Assembly (NCBI GenBank): GCA_017656295.1
Contig: JACDOC010000001.1
Span: 434,001-498,000, forward strand
Direction: 5' to 3'
Length of the DNA stretch: 64,000 nt
From: Bacillus sp. (in: firmicutes)
GTDB taxonomy: Bacteria > Bacillota > Bacilli > Bacillales > JACDOC01
Below, piece by piece: positions 54,600 through 63,968 of the stretch. Under the pieces are notes generated by a model that was given only the letters and a program-made list of their open reading frames with translations, was not told the origin of the DNA and searched no databases. A program made the position numbers and the translations under genes. Each line of letters begins with the position of its first letter. The stretch's first letter is position 1.

Positions 54600-54614
54600 T
54601 GTCCTGCTGCTTCT

Positions 54615-55091
54615 TTAAAAGATAAAATAATACAAAATGAGCGTTAGTAAGACCCCAGTTAATCCACCAAAAAAGACTTCTATCGGTTTATGTCCTAATA
54701 GTTCTTTTAATTCCTTTTGTTTTTCTTGTTGTGGTTTCTTTGGCCATCCTTTTACTTCTTCGACGAATTTATGAAAATCAGCGACTAACTGATTGAGCAC
54801 AATGGCATGCTCTCCTGCTTGACGGCGAATGCCAGTAGCATCAAACATGACAATAATGGCAAAAATGGTCGCGACTGCAAATAATGGGGAGTCCAGTCCC
54901 GTTTCCAAAGCGACACCAGTTGCTAAGGCAGTGACCGCAGCTGAATGAGAGCTTGGCATACCACCGGTCGAAGTCATTAAGGACCAATCCAATTTTCGGC
55001 TGGCAATAAATTGAATTGGCACTTTTATAAATTGGGCAAAGAAGATGGCTGTTAATGAGGTCAAAAGAGGGAAGTTTGTCAATAAATCCAT
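54615..55091 (-). CDS. yuiD: Divergent PAP2 (DUF212) family membrane protein YuiD
   Basis: 158-residue membrane protein with about four helices. Conserved motifs FAQFIKVPIQFIASRKLDWSLMTSTGGMPSSHSAAVTALATGVAL and DATGIRRQAGEHAIVLNQL match DUF212, a divergent PAP2-like phosphatase family. Lipid phosphatase or transport roles are possible but unproven. Divergent from the DUF309 gene with a 71-base gap. Confidence 0.87.
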   Translation of the reverse strand: MDLLTNFPLLTSLTAIFFAQFIKVPIQFIASRKLDWSLMTSTGGMPSSHSAAVTALATGVALETGLDSPLFAVATIFAIIVMFDATGIRRQAGEHAIVLNQLVADFHKFVEEVKGWPKKPQQEKQKELKELLGHKPIEVFFGGLTGVLLTLILYYFIF

Positions 55092-55162
55092 GGTGAATGA
55101 AACATCCTTTCGACTTCGTCATTAATGAGGTATATGTAATCCTCATAAAAAGAGGTGATTGT

Positions 55163-55534
55163 ATGAATGATTTTATCGAAGAAACATTTCGAATTTTCAA
55201 ACAAACATTCAACAAAGGTGACTACTATACGTGTCATGATTATTTAGAAGAAATATGGATGATTGATAAACAAAATTACTTAATTAAAGGAATGTTACAA
55301 ATGTGTGTCGGTCTTTACCATTATAGTTATGGGAACATAAAAGGAGCTCGTATGATGTTACAATCTGCCCATCATTACCTTACCCATACAATGGAAACGA
55401 TGGATGGAGTCAACGTACAAGAAGTTTGTCAGTACATTGACCAATGCCTTTTCATTATACCACAAACGGTGGAACTAGTGCCTTTTGAAAAAATCAAATC
55501 TCTCCCACCATTGCCGAGTTTTCTTTTCCCATAG
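55163..55534 (+). CDS. DUF309 family protein
   Basis: 123-residue helical protein with FNKGDYYTCHDYLEEIWM, LIKGMLQMCVGLYHYSYGNIKGARMMLQSA, typical DUF309 core. Function unknown. ATG after AGAGGTGATT; the frame runs 22 codons longer upstream into the divergent promoter, without SD. Confidence 0.85.
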   Translation: MNDFIEETFRIFKQTFNKGDYYTCHDYLEEIWMIDKQNYLIKGMLQMCVGLYHYSYGNIKGARMMLQSAHHYLTHTMETMDGVNVQEVCQYIDQCLFIIPQTVELVPFEKIKSLPPLPSFLFP

Positions 55535-55593
55535 ATGATATTTTTTAGATAGTCGAAATAGCTTTTGTTATAATGAAGAAGGAGGTGTCGAAC

Positions 55594-57099
55594 ATGTTTG
55601 AATTTTCGAATGGAAACGGGTTTAATTCACAAAACGAATGCTTAATTGTCGGACTTTGGGATGTACCTGATAAGTTTGGAGATAGTTTAAAAGAATTAGA
55701 TGAGCGTTTTCATGGTCAATTAACAGAGCTAGTAAAAGTGGGCGATCTCTCGGCGAAGCGAAAGGAAGTCACAAAAATTCATACGTTTGGCCATATTAAA
55801 CCGAAACGGATTGTTTTTGTCGGATTAGGTAAAAAAGACATTTCGTTCGCCGCTTTAAAAGAAGCATTTGGACGAACGTTTTCATCTATAAAAAAATGGA
55901 AATATACATCTGCTACTGTACTACTAGATACATTTGTGAATAATGACTACTCTGCAGTAGATGTAGCGCATGCGCTCGCGGAAGCTTTTGCTTTATCTAC
56001 ATACGAATTTGCAGGATACAAGCAAAAAGGAAACGAACCGGAAAAAATGGTGGAAACGATAGAAGTCATGTCTTCGGCAGATAAAGAAGAAGTCTTGAGT
56101 GCGTTAACGGTCGGTTATGTGTACGGAAAAGGAACAAATACAGCACGAACATTAGTGAATACACCAGGAAACCTTTTAACTGCAACGGATTTAGCGAATT
56201 TTGCGGTCGACTTAGCGAACAAATACGACTTTGAAGTAGAAATTTTAGAAAAAGAAGACATGCAAAAGCTTGGCATGGGGGCCTTTTTAGCGGTTAACCA
56301 AGGGTCGGCGGAACCGCCAAAGATGATTGTTTTAAAATATCAGGGAAAAGAAGAATGGACCGACGTTATTGGGCTTGTCGGAAAAGGGATTACGTTTGAT
56401 ACAGGTGGATATTCCCTCAAACCGAAGACAGGCCTTGTTGAAATGAAAACAGACATGGGCGGAGCGGCTGCTGTGTTAGGAGCAATGGAAATCATCGGTG
56501 AGCTACGTCCAGAACAAAACGTCGTGGCAGTGATCCCAGCTACCGATAATATGATTAGTGGTTCAGCGTTTAAACCAGATGACGTTATTACGTCGATGAG
56601 CGGAAAAACGATCGAAGTGTTAAACACTGATGCGGAAGGTCGTTTAGCACTAGCTGATGCTATTACGTATGCGAAATACCATGGGGCGAACTACTTAGTC
56701 GATGTAGCGACATTAACAGGTGGGGTTATTATCGCCCTTGGATTAGATAAAACGGGTGCACTTACAAATAACGAAGACTTATTTGAACAAGTGCTCGAAG
56801 CCTCCTTTGAAGCAGATGAATTTATTTGGCGTCTCCCATATACAGAAAAAGATAAGGAACGCGTTCGTAACAGTAAAATTGCCGATTTAAACAATTCTCC
56901 AGGACGTGAAGGACACGCAATTATGGGTGGAGCTTTTATTGGCGAATTTGCTGAAGATACGCCATGGGTACATCTTGATATCGCTGGTACAGCAACTACA
57001 AAAGTGAACCATGATCTCGGTCCAGCAGGTGGAACTGGTGTGATGACTCGTACACTTGCGCTATTTGTAGAACGATTTGAACCAATTAGAAACAAATAA
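55594..57099 (+). CDS. yuiE: Leucyl aminopeptidase (M17) YuiE
   Basis: 501-residue cytosolic metallo-aminopeptidase. C-terminal catalytic domain: [19 protein letters not shown] with metal-ligand Lys and Asp, [12 protein letters not shown], the M17 signature [14 protein letters not shown], and DIAGTATT. It removes N-terminal residues from peptides. Start at ATG 55594 behind AGGAGGTG; an ATG 21 bases upstream lies before the SD. Monocistronic with terminator. Confidence 0.93.
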   Translation: MFEFSNGNGFNSQNECLIVGLWDVPDKFGDSLKELDERFHGQLTELVKVGDLSAKRKEVTKIHTFGHIKPKRIVFVGLGKKDISFAALKEAFGRTFSSIKKWKYTSATVLLDTFVNNDYSAVDVAHALAEAFALSTYEFAGYKQKGNEPEKMVETIEVMSSADKEEVLSALTVGYVYGKGTNTARTLVNTPGNLLTATDLANFAVDLANKYDFEVEILEKEDMQKLGMGAFLAVNQGSAEPPKMIVLKYQGKEEWTDVIGLVGKGITFDTGGYSLKPKTGLVEMKTDMGGAAAVLGAMEIIGELRPEQNVVAVIPATDNMISGSAFKPDDVITSMSGKTIEVLNTDAEGRLALADAITYAKYHGANYLVDVATLTGGVIIALGLDKTGALTNNEDLFEQVLEASFEADEFIWRLPYTEKDKERVRNSKIADLNNSPGREGHAIMGGAFIGEFAEDTPWVHLDIAGTATTKVNHDLGPAGGTGVMTRTLALFVERFEPIRNK

Positions 57100-57117
57100 A
57101 TGATGGATAGTCATATG

Positions 57118-57149
57118 GAAACGTTTGGGTTAGATCCCAAACGTTTTTG
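57118..57149 (+). terminator. Terminator of yuiE
   Basis: Stem AAACGTTTGGG / CCCAAACGTTT, six-base loop, T-run. Confidence 0.93.
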
Positions 57150-57204
57150 TTTAAATAAACAAATGATGGCTTCCTTTAGGTTGGAGGAGAAAAAATCGGG
57201 GTGT

Positions 57205-57330
57205 TACTTCATTTTTTATTACATACAAAAATACTTTCCGTAAAGAGTATTACTTGCCAAGTAGAAGAAATACTTGCGGAAATGGAAACAATACTTGACA
57301 TAACCCCTAATTCTAAGTGAAGTTTACTTG
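57205..57330. repeat. Degenerate repeat array with about 20-bp period
   Basis: The motif TACTTG/TACTTT recurs at 57232, 57251, 57271 and 57292 (spacing 19, 20, 21) with related copies at 57205 and 57325. Units share A/G-rich tails such as GCGGAAATGGAAACAA. Non-coding; the surrounding 57150-57505 gap has no gene. Second array of this kind in the window. Confidence 0.6.
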
Positions 57331-57406
57331 CTGCTATGAAGCAATTTACATCTCATATCGGCGTTGGACTAATAAGAATAAATTTTATTAATGGAAAATT
57401 ATTTCA

Positions 57407-57435
57407 TTGACTGTTGAATCCATCCGTGCTATTTT
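57407..57435 (+). promoter_or_regulatory. SigA promoter of yuiF
   Basis: TTGACT (57407-57412), 17-base spacer, TATTTT (57430-57435), about 70 bp before the start codon. No T-box or riboswitch was seen ahead of this gene. Confidence 0.6.
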
Positions 57436-57505
57436 AGGAAACGTATTTTATTTCTCTACCAATTTACCAAGATAAAGTGTTAACAGCTGAAAGGAGTTCT
57501 TATTC

Positions 57506-58819
57506 ATGAATGGCGTTGTTATAGCAGTCATCACTATGCTCGCGCTTAGTTTACTACGAGTGAATGTCGTATTTGCCCTTCTAGTTGGTGCGTTGGTGGG
57601 TGGTCTCACTAGTGGAATGTCCATCAATGAGACCATTGAAGCTTTTTCTTCAGGTGTAGGAAACGGAGCAGAAGTCGCGTTAAGTTATGCGTTACTCGGT
57701 GCTTTTGCTGTTGCAATATCCAAAACAGGGCTTCCAGAAGTACTTGTTCAATTCTTGTTAAAAATAGTTGCAAAAAAAGGTGATCGTACAGGAAAAGCAT
57801 TATCAAAAGCAGTGATTGTTTTATTTGTGTTAATCATGTCTATTTTTTCACAAAACTTAATTCCGATTCACATAGCTTTTATCCCAATTTTAATTCCACC
57901 GTTATTAAAAATTTTAAATGAACTTCAAGTAGACCGTAGGCTCATTGCATCCGTTTTAACCTTTGGTCTCACTGCTCCTTATATTTTGTTACCTGTTGGA
58001 TTTGGGCGAATCTTTCATGATATTTTAGCAACGAACATGGCTGAAAGCGGAATGGAAGTGGATGTGACACAAATTCCCCTAGCGATGCTTTTACCAACAC
58101 TTGGCCTTGTTGTAGGATTAATTTTTGCGATATTCGTATCCTATCGGAAACATCGTCGCTATGAAACGATTCATTCTGAAGAACTGTCTGTTGAATCGTA
58201 TTCGAAAATAAGCGTTATATTTTCTATTGTCGCGATCATTATTGCCTTAGTTGTTCAGTTGCAATTCGATTCCATGATTTTCGGTGCATTTGCGGGAATG
58301 CTTGTATTATATGCCAGTGGTACAATTCGCTTAAGTGAAGCCGATGAGCTGTTAACTAGTGGTATGAAAATGATGGCGTTTATCGGATTTGTCATGATTA
58401 CGGCTTTTGGATTTGCAAGTGTGTTAAAAGCTTCAGGAGAAGTAGAGTCCCTTGTAAATGGGGCAGCCAACTTAATAGGAGGAAATCAATCCATTGCCGC
58501 ACTTCTGATGCTCATCGTTGGGTTACTTGTGACGATGGGGATCGGCTCTTCTTTTTCGACGATTCCAATTATCACAACGATTTTTGTCCCATTAGCGTTA
58601 GAACTTGGCTTTAGCCCAATGGCGACTATTGCCTTAGTCGGTACAGCCGCTGCATTAGGAGATGCTGGTTCTCCTGCTTCTGATTCGACCCTTGGACCGA
58701 CATCCGGATTAAATGTCGACGGTCAGCATAATCACATTTGGGATACGTGTGTTCCAACCTTTTTACACTACAATGTACCATTAATTATTTTCGGATGGCT
58801 TGCGGCGATTCTTTTATAA
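57506..58819 (+). CDS. yuiF: NhaC/antiporter-superfamily transporter YuiF
   Basis: 437-residue membrane protein (about 11-12 TM) of the Na+/H+ antiporter-like superfamily: [77 protein letters not shown] and [19 protein letters not shown]. Members are predicted amino-acid (histidine has been proposed) transporters in Bacillus; the sequence alone does not fix the substrate. SD AAAGGAG before ATG. Confidence 0.85.
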   Translation: MNGVVIAVITMLALSLLRVNVVFALLVGALVGGLTSGMSINETIEAFSSGVGNGAEVALSYALLGAFAVAISKTGLPEVLVQFLLKIVAKKGDRTGKALSKAVIVLFVLIMSIFSQNLIPIHIAFIPILIPPLLKILNELQVDRRLIASVLTFGLTAPYILLPVGFGRIFHDILATNMAESGMEVDVTQIPLAMLLPTLGLVVGLIFAIFVSYRKHRRYETIHSEELSVESYSKISVIFSIVAIIIALVVQLQFDSMIFGAFAGMLVLYASGTIRLSEADELLTSGMKMMAFIGFVMITAFGFASVLKASGEVESLVNGAANLIGGNQSIAALLMLIVGLLVTMGIGSSFSTIPIITTIFVPLALELGFSPMATIALVGTAAALGDAGSPASDSTLGPTSGLNVDGQHNHIWDTCVPTFLHYNVPLIIFGWLAAILL

Positions 58820-58902
58820 TTCTGACCGTTCCTTTATTTTTTGAGTGAATTATGTTATGGTGTAACGTAGTCTTTACATTACCATCAGAGAGGGTAACGA
58901 AC

Positions 58903-59607
58903 ATGAAAAATGTAAAAACGAACCATTCTTCACTGAAACAACAGCTCATAGAGGAACAATTGTTACTTGAAGATAACCGTGTTTATTGGGAAATGATTAA
59001 TGATGAACGTATGGAAAAATTGTATCGAGTGCTTAATGAACGCACTCGATACATCTCATTATTATTAGAGGGCGTAGATGATGGCCATAACCAAGCGGCA
59101 GTTCTCCGTACAGCAGATGCATTTGGAGTGCAAGATGTTACCATTGTTCGTGGACGAGCTCCGTTTCAGCCAAACGCCAACATTACGAAAAGTGCAGATA
59201 AATGGTTAACAATCAAAGAAAAACCAACAATCGTAGAAGCGATTCGAGATTATCAGCAAGCAGGCTACCAAGTATTTGCGACCGATCTATCGGAAAAGAG
59301 TGTGTATTTAGAAGATGTAGATGTATCGAAACCGACAGTTCTTTTATTTGGGAATGAGCATGCGGGCATATCGGATGATGCGAGAAACGCAGCGGACGGT
59401 ACATTTGTTATCCCTATGAAAGGGTTTGTTCAAAGCTTAAATATTTCTGTGGCAGCAGCCATTACACTACATTATATCACCAACAAAGCAAAAGAAGTCG
59501 CAAAAGAGCGTTATTATTTAACCCTTGAAGAAAAACAAGAATTGTTAAAACAGTGGGTTCATTTATCCGTTCCGAAAAAATTACGAGCAAAGTTGACGGA
59601 ATCGTAA
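58903..59607 (+). CDS. tRNA/rRNA 2'-O-methyltransferase, TrmH family
   Basis: 234-residue SPOUT methyltransferase. N-terminal SAM-independent extension with NERTRYISLLLEGVDDGHNQAAVLRTADAFGVQDV, knot motifs LLFGNEHAGISDDARNAADGTFVIPMKGFVQSLNISVAAAI (motifs 2 and 3). This pattern fits tRNA guanosine-18 2'-O-methyltransferase TrmH, the assignment I favour. ATG at 58903 behind AGAGGG; the longer frame has no SD. Confidence 0.87.
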   Translation: MKNVKTNHSSLKQQLIEEQLLLEDNRVYWEMINDERMEKLYRVLNERTRYISLLLEGVDDGHNQAAVLRTADAFGVQDVTIVRGRAPFQPNANITKSADKWLTIKEKPTIVEAIRDYQQAGYQVFATDLSEKSVYLEDVDVSKPTVLLFGNEHAGISDDARNAADGTFVIPMKGFVQSLNISVAAAITLHYITNKAKEVAKERYYLTLEEKQELLKQWVHLSVPKKLRAKLTES

Positions 59608-59684
59608 TATATCCGCTCTTGCCTAGACCAACCAGGTTCTTAATGCATACGAATAATGTGAGTATGTATAAAGGAGGTTACCCG

Positions 59685-59897
59685 ATGCATTCACGTCAAT
59701 TTGTTGGTGGGCCATTTTTTGGGGGGAGAAGACCGTTTTTCGGTAGCCCATTTTTTGGCGGCCCGTTTTTCGGTGGCCCATTTTTTGGCGGACTGCTTGG
59801 CGGCTTAGTAGGTAGTGCCATCTTCCGTCCACGTCCATACCCTTATTACTATCCGTACCCATATTATTATCCATATGGTCCGTATGGGTATTATTAA
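59685..59897 (+). CDS. Gly/Phe/Tyr/Pro-rich small protein (putative coat or surface protein)
   Basis: 70-residue low-complexity protein: MHSRQFVGGPFFGGRRPFF, repeated GGPFFGG units (about 20-42), then FRPRPYPYYYPYPYYYPYGPYGYY. ATG behind AAAGGAGG. Repeats at DNA level are about 15 bp (GGCCCATTTTTTGGC). Compositions like this are seen in spore-coat or cell-surface assembly proteins, but I do not recognise a family. The longer overlapping frame into trmH is not supported by an SD. Confidence 0.7.
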   Translation: MHSRQFVGGPFFGGRRPFFGSPFFGGPFFGGPFFGGLLGGLVGSAIFRPRPYPYYYPYPYYYPYGPYGYY

Positions 59898-60225
59898 ATA
59901 GAACAATAAGAAATATTGTGGGGAGTACGTTAGCTAAAAGATAAATAACAAAATAAAAAGAAGGCGAGTCTGATGTAGACACGCCTTTTTCTATTGATAT
60001 CGATGCTCCCCAATGTTCAAATAAATCAATAATCCCTAATAAAATATGCCCTAAGCCAACCAATAATCGTATTAGCACAAGTGTCCTTAGAAATGATGGG
60101 TAAGCCTTTCCTCATTCCCTCAATCGAGCATTATTTATTGGTTTGTAGTTTTCTCGTAAAAAATTCGTTTTCATTAGCAGTGAAATATGGTAAGTTGAAC
60201 ATGTAAAATATGGGAGGGGACGTCC
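59898..60225. other. Intergenic gap between the Gly/Phe-rich gene and yuxO
   Basis: Contains a terminator hairpin (59957-59990) and AT-rich sequence with a probable yuxO promoter near 60180-60215. A minus-strand frame here encodes one hydrophobic segment but is not clearly a gene. Confidence 0.5.
59957..59990 (+). terminator. Terminator after the Gly/Phe-rich gene
   Basis: Stem AAGGCGAGTCT / AGACACGCCTT with one A-A mismatch, TTTTT tract. Confidence 0.8.
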
Positions 60226-60609
60226 ATGAATGTTAAAAATACTTTATTAGAGGCGCTGCAAATTGAGTTAAAAACGGTCGATAAAGGGAAAGTAGTGGCT
60301 ACTATGCCTGTGAATGAACGTACACGACAGCCATTTGGGTATTTACATGGAGGCGCATCCGTTGCCTTAGCAGAAACAGTTGCCAGCGTCGGGGCTTATA
60401 CGCTCATTGATCAGGAAAATGAAATATGCTTCGGACTTGAGATTAATGCCAATCATATTAAATCCAAGCGAGATGGATTCGTGACAGCAATCGCTGAAGT
60501 CGTCCATCAAGGTAGAACAACAATGGTATGGAATATCCGTATCGTTGATGAACAAGAACAACTCATTTGTATTTCTCGATGTACCATTGCGGTTGTACCG
60601 AAAAAATAA
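60226..60609 (+). CDS. yuxO: Hotdog-fold thioesterase YuxO
   Basis: 127-residue PaaI/YuxO-like acyl-CoA thioesterase. Core motif PFGYLHGGASVALAETVASVGAYT contains the His-Gly-Gly and the catalytic acidic residue region. It hydrolyses aryl- or acyl-CoA thioesters in the family; native substrate unknown (related to menaquinone-pathway DHNA-CoA thioesterases). ATG after GGGAGGGG. Convergent with mrpG, as in B. subtilis. Confidence 0.9.
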   Translation: MNVKNTLLEALQIELKTVDKGKVVATMPVNERTRQPFGYLHGGASVALAETVASVGAYTLIDQENEICFGLEINANHIKSKRDGFVTAIAEVVHQGRTTMVWNIRIVDEQEQLICISRCTIAVVPKK

Positions 60610-60614
60610 ACGTA

Positions 60615-60657
60615 AAAAAACGTGCAGACTTATGAACGATCTGCACGTTTCTTTTTT
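60615..60657. terminator. Bidirectional terminator between yuxO and mrpG
   Basis: Stem AAACGTGCAGA / TCTGCACGTTT; the mrpG stop codon is inside the loop region. A- and T-runs on both sides. Confidence 0.9.
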
Positions 60658-60989
60658 ACACCTTTTAATTCGTCCCGTACACTGCCTTGCCAAAGCTTCA
60701 CACCGGAATAGTAAGCTGCCCGGCTTATTAAATGTCCTGAGACAGGTGCAGTTAAAAAGATAAACACAATCCCGAGAAGGACACGAGAGTTAAAGTGTCC
60801 TTCATGAAGGAAGAAATATAAAAACGTCCCCAGTAAAATAGACATGATGCCAAGCGTGGCGCTTTTACTGGCAGCATGGTTTCTCGTGTACACGTCAGGG
60901 AGTCTTATCAAACCAACTGCGGTAACTAACGTCAACAAGGCACCGATGAGAATAAAAGCTCCGACAAAGAAATTAGCGATCTCGTTCAC
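60630..60989 (-). CDS. mrpG: Mrp antiporter subunit G
   Basis: 119-residue subunit with three membrane helices and the motif GLIRLPDVYTRNHAASKSATLGIMSILLG. Last gene of the mrpABCDEFG operon encoding the heteromeric Na+(Li+/K+)/H+ antiporter for pH and sodium homeostasis. Overlaps mrpF by 17 bases. Confidence 0.95.
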   Translation of the reverse strand: MNEIANFFVGAFILIGALLTLVTAVGLIRLPDVYTRNHAASKSATLGIMSILLGTFLYFFLHEGHFNSRVLLGIVFIFLTAPVSGHLISRAAYYSGVKLWQGSVRDELKGVKKKRADRS

Positions 60990-61257
60990 GTTCGATAATA
61001 ACCCCCTTCTCTAAAAATTTCGCAAAGGCAACCGTACCGATAAACGCTAAAATACCAATTAATAGAATGACTTCTAAAAATGCATTCGTATCTAACAGGA
61101 TGGACACGATCGCAACAATCGCGATGAGATTGATTCCCATCGCATCTAGAGCAATGACCCGATCGGGTACAGATGGTCCTTTAATGACTCGATAAATGAG
61201 ACCGACCATGGAGATGGAAATAATGATTAACGAAATATTTAAAATAGTAGTTAACAT
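60973..61257 (-). CDS. mrpF: Mrp antiporter subunit F
   Basis: 94-residue, three-helix subunit with YRVIKGPSVPDRVIALDAMGIN (conserved PDRV...D). Shares one base (TAATG) with the end of mrpE. Confidence 0.95.
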   Translation of the reverse strand: MLTTILNISLIIISISMVGLIYRVIKGPSVPDRVIALDAMGINLIAIVAIVSILLDTNAFLEVILLIGILAFIGTVAFAKFLEKGVIIERERDR

Positions 61258-61733
61258 TATTTGCTCACCTCCATAATCGCTTTTTCAAAAGAATTTTTAA
61301 TTCCTTCAATCGCTGCTTGAACATCTGGTACATCCATCGCATGAACGTATAACGTTTTATTGTCCTCAGAGATGTCAATCACAAACGTTCCAGGTGTAAG
61401 GGTGATTAAATTCGCTAACATCGTAATTTCCCAGTCTTTCGTTAATTGGGTTGGCAGGGCGAAAATACCTGGTTGAATATCTAATTTCGGTTTTATGATG
61501 ACTTTTAATACCGCAATATTCGAAAGAACTAACTCTTTTAAGAAAATAAGTAACAGTTTTAAAAGGGCTAAAAATGGAATGACGTAAAAACGAGAGTGAA
61601 AAAATCTTCGTAACGCAAAGATAATGATCAAGCCTAACACGTAACCGACGATAAAAGTCGACGGATCAAAAGAAACGGTCAAAAACATCCACATGAACGC
61701 TAAAAGTACATTTAACAACATTTGAAAAGCCAT
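61257..61733 (-). CDS. mrpE: Mrp antiporter subunit E
   Basis: 158-residue subunit: N-terminal helices, then LDIQPGIFALPTQLTKDWEITMLANLITLTPGTFVIDISEDNKTLYVHAMDV, a conserved MrpE domain. Starts six bases after mrpD. Confidence 0.95.
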   Translation of the reverse strand: MAFQMLLNVLLAFMWMFLTVSFDPSTFIVGYVLGLIIIFALRRFFHSRFYVIPFLALLKLLLIFLKELVLSNIAVLKVIIKPKLDIQPGIFALPTQLTKDWEITMLANLITLTPGTFVIDISEDNKTLYVHAMDVPDVQAAIEGIKNSFEKAIMEVSK

Positions 61734-61739
61734 TATGCA

Positions 61740-63212
61740 TTACTCCTTTAACACAGCTTCAATGTATATTGTCGGTTCGACGAGCACATCGGCAGCTTGG
61801 GCAAAAAACGGCTTGATCCATTCCACACTTACTCCGTAGAACACAGAAAGTATAATTAGGAATACGGCAGGGCCGAATAGTGAACCAATTGGCTTTTTCT
61901 CATAGGCTTTTGGTTCTCCCCAAAATCCATTGATGAAAATTTTCATGACTGAATATAACACCAACAAGCTGGATAAAAGGATAATTAGTGCTCCTATCAT
62001 TTCTCCTTTCGCAAAGCCAGCACGGGCAATTAACACTTTTCCTACAAATCCACTAAATGGTGGCACACCAGCCAAGGAGAGAGCGGCAATGAAAAACGTC
62101 CATCCGAGCAGCGGATATGTTTTGATAAGGCCGCTGAACTCTTTTAGGCGGTTTGTTCCTGTAATATAAGCGATAGTCCCTACGAGTAGGAAAAGGGACG
62201 CTTTAATAATCATGTCATGAATGAGATAAAACACAGACCCTTCCAAACTTTCAGGTGTCATTACGGATATTCCATATGTAATGACACCAACAGCAACAAT
62301 GATGTTATAAATGACAATTTTACGAATATCCCAATACGCAATGGCTCCAATGACCCCAACAATAATGGTAATTAAACTTAATCCACCTAAAATGGCGTGG
62401 GTGTACCCTGTATCATGGTAGAACAACAGCGTGTACGTCCGCATGATAGAGTAGACGCCCACCTTTGTTAACAGAGCACCAAATAACGCTAATACTGGAG
62501 CAGGTGGAGCGTAATAAGAACCTGGTAGCCAGAAATAAAGCGGGAAAATCGCTCCTTTTAACCCAAACACAATCAAGAATAAAATCGCCACAACCGTAAT
62601 AATACCTGGTTGTCCTAAATCCGCAATACGAACGGATAAATGGGCCATATTTAACGTACCTGTCACAGAGTATAAGTACGCAACGCTAATCACAAATAAC
62701 GCCGATGAAATTACGTTAACTAAAATATATTTAATGGACTCACGAAGCTGAATTTTTGTGCCTCCTAAAACGAGCAACACGTAGGAGGACATAAGCATCA
62801 CTTCGAAGAATACGAAGAGGTTAAAAATATCTCCTGTTGTAAAGGCTCCGTTTACACCAACAATCATAAATTGAAACACGGAGTAGTAATAATATTTTTC
62901 ACGTTCTACTCCAATAGTGCGGAACGAATAGAACAGTACGGCAAGTGCAATCACGCTCGTTGTTAACACTAAAAGCGCAGAGAGCATGTCAGAAACGAGC
63001 GTAATTCCGAAAGGTGCTTGCCAACTACCTAAATCTAACGTTTGAATGCCGTATAAATGTACATAGCGTACTAAAAAGATCGAAGCTAGCACGGTTCCGA
63101 TCGTTGAAATCACCGAAACGGTCCGTTGCCAAAACACATTTTTCCCGATAAAAATTAACACAATGGCTGTAACTAACGGTATGAGTATCGGTAACATTAA
63201 TAAATTAATCAT
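61740..63212 (-). CDS. mrpD: Mrp antiporter subunit D (NuoM/N-like)
   Basis: 490-residue polytopic protein homologous to complex I antiporter-like subunits. Conserved YSVFQFMIVGVNGAFTTGDIFNLFVFFEVMLMSSYVLLVLGG contains the glutamate of TM5 (FFEVML), and IVFGLKGAIFPLYFWLPGSYYAPPAPVLALFGALLTKVG carries the lysine proton path residues. Overlaps mrpC by eight bases. Confidence 0.95.
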   Translation of the reverse strand: MINLLMLPILIPLVTAIVLIFIGKNVFWQRTVSVISTIGTVLASIFLVRYVHLYGIQTLDLGSWQAPFGITLVSDMLSALLVLTTSVIALAVLFYSFRTIGVEREKYYYYSVFQFMIVGVNGAFTTGDIFNLFVFFEVMLMSSYVLLVLGGTKIQLRESIKYILVNVISSALFVISVAYLYSVTGTLNMAHLSVRIADLGQPGIITVVAILFLIVFGLKGAIFPLYFWLPGSYYAPPAPVLALFGALLTKVGVYSIMRTYTLLFYHDTGYTHAILGGLSLITIIVGVIGAIAYWDIRKIVIYNIIVAVGVITYGISVMTPESLEGSVFYLIHDMIIKASLFLLVGTIAYITGTNRLKEFSGLIKTYPLLGWTFFIAALSLAGVPPFSGFVGKVLIARAGFAKGEMIGALIILLSSLLVLYSVMKIFINGFWGEPKAYEKKPIGSLFGPAVFLIILSVFYGVSVEWIKPFFAQAADVLVEPTIYIEAVLKE

Positions 63213-63546
63213 TTCCTTCGTTTCCCCTCATTCGATCCATATTGTCTGTTCCAATTTCTTGATATGCTCGATAAGCGAGAACTAAGAAAAAGGAAGTGAC
63301 ACCAAAGCTAATAACAATCGCTGTTAAGATTAACGCTTGTGGTAATGGATCCACATATACTTCCGCATGCTCGCCTAATAGCGGAGCTGCTCCCCGTTTT
63401 AAGCCACCCATCGTTAAAATAAGTAGATGGGCTCCGTGGCTTAACAAACCAGTACCTATAATAATTCGCAACAAACTTTTACTAAGCATTAAATACGTCG
63501 CAGCTGTAAAAAGACAGCCGATGACAATCGCCATTAATATTTCCAT
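63205..63546 (-). CDS. mrpC: Mrp antiporter subunit C (NuoK-like)
   Basis: 113-residue NuoK-like subunit with three helices and GTGLLSHGAHLLILTMGG, PLPQALILTAIVISFGVTSFFLVLAYR. Shares one base with mrpB (TAATG). Confidence 0.95.
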   Translation of the reverse strand: MEILMAIVIGCLFTAATYLMLSKSLLRIIIGTGLLSHGAHLLILTMGGLKRGAAPLLGEHAEVYVDPLPQALILTAIVISFGVTSFFLVLAYRAYQEIGTDNMDRMRGNEGND

Positions 63547-63968
63547 TATTCACTCTCTCCTATCGTTTGAATAATGGTCATCGTGACACCAATAACCACT
63601 AAGTAGACACCTGTATCAAACAGGACCGCTGTGTGTAACGATGTCTTTCCTAAAAGAGGAAGATGAAAATAATCATACGCATGGGTTAAAAATGGGACGT
63701 CGAACAATAAGGCGCCAGCCCCTGTTCCAACAGCAAGGAGGAGACCAATGCCAATTAAAATTTTGTAGTCAATTGGTAAAATGCTTGTCACCGTTTTAAT
63801 ATCATAAGCTAGCAAAAGAAGGACGATGGCTCCTGAAGTCATCAATCCCCCAATAAATCCACCACCTGGATGATAGTGGCCAGCGAAGAAAAGCTGGATG
63901 GAAAACAAAATGATAATAAAGGTGACAACGGTCGTTACCGTTTGTAAAATCAAGTCATTTGTTTTCAT
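63546..63968 (-). CDS. mrpB: Mrp antiporter subunit B
   Basis: 140-residue subunit with HYHPGGGFIGGLMTSGAIVLLLLAYD (MnhB motif) and a C-terminal GKTSLHTAVLFDTGVYLVVIGVTMTII. Start ATG overlaps the mrpA stop codon (ATGA). Confidence 0.95.
   Translation of the reverse strand: MKTNDLILQTVTTVVTFIIILFSIQLFFAGHYHPGGGFIGGLMTSGAIVLLLLAYDIKTVTSILPIDYKILIGIGLLLAVGTGAGALLFDVPFLTHAYDYFHLPLLGKTSLHTAVLFDTGVYLVVIGVTMTIIQTIGESE

Noticed and set aside
57150-57505. T-box riboswitch before yuiF
   Set aside because: No T-box core such as GGGTGGTACCGCG nor a leader terminator was found; only the phased repeats and a promoter.
59623-60078. Minus-strand frame with one hydrophobic segment (MLIRLLVGLGHILLGIIDLF) between the Gly/Phe-rich gene and yuxO
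   Set aside because: Starts at GTG with a poor SD, reads through a terminator, and its second half overlaps the opposite-strand gene. A shorter real peptide cannot be excluded.
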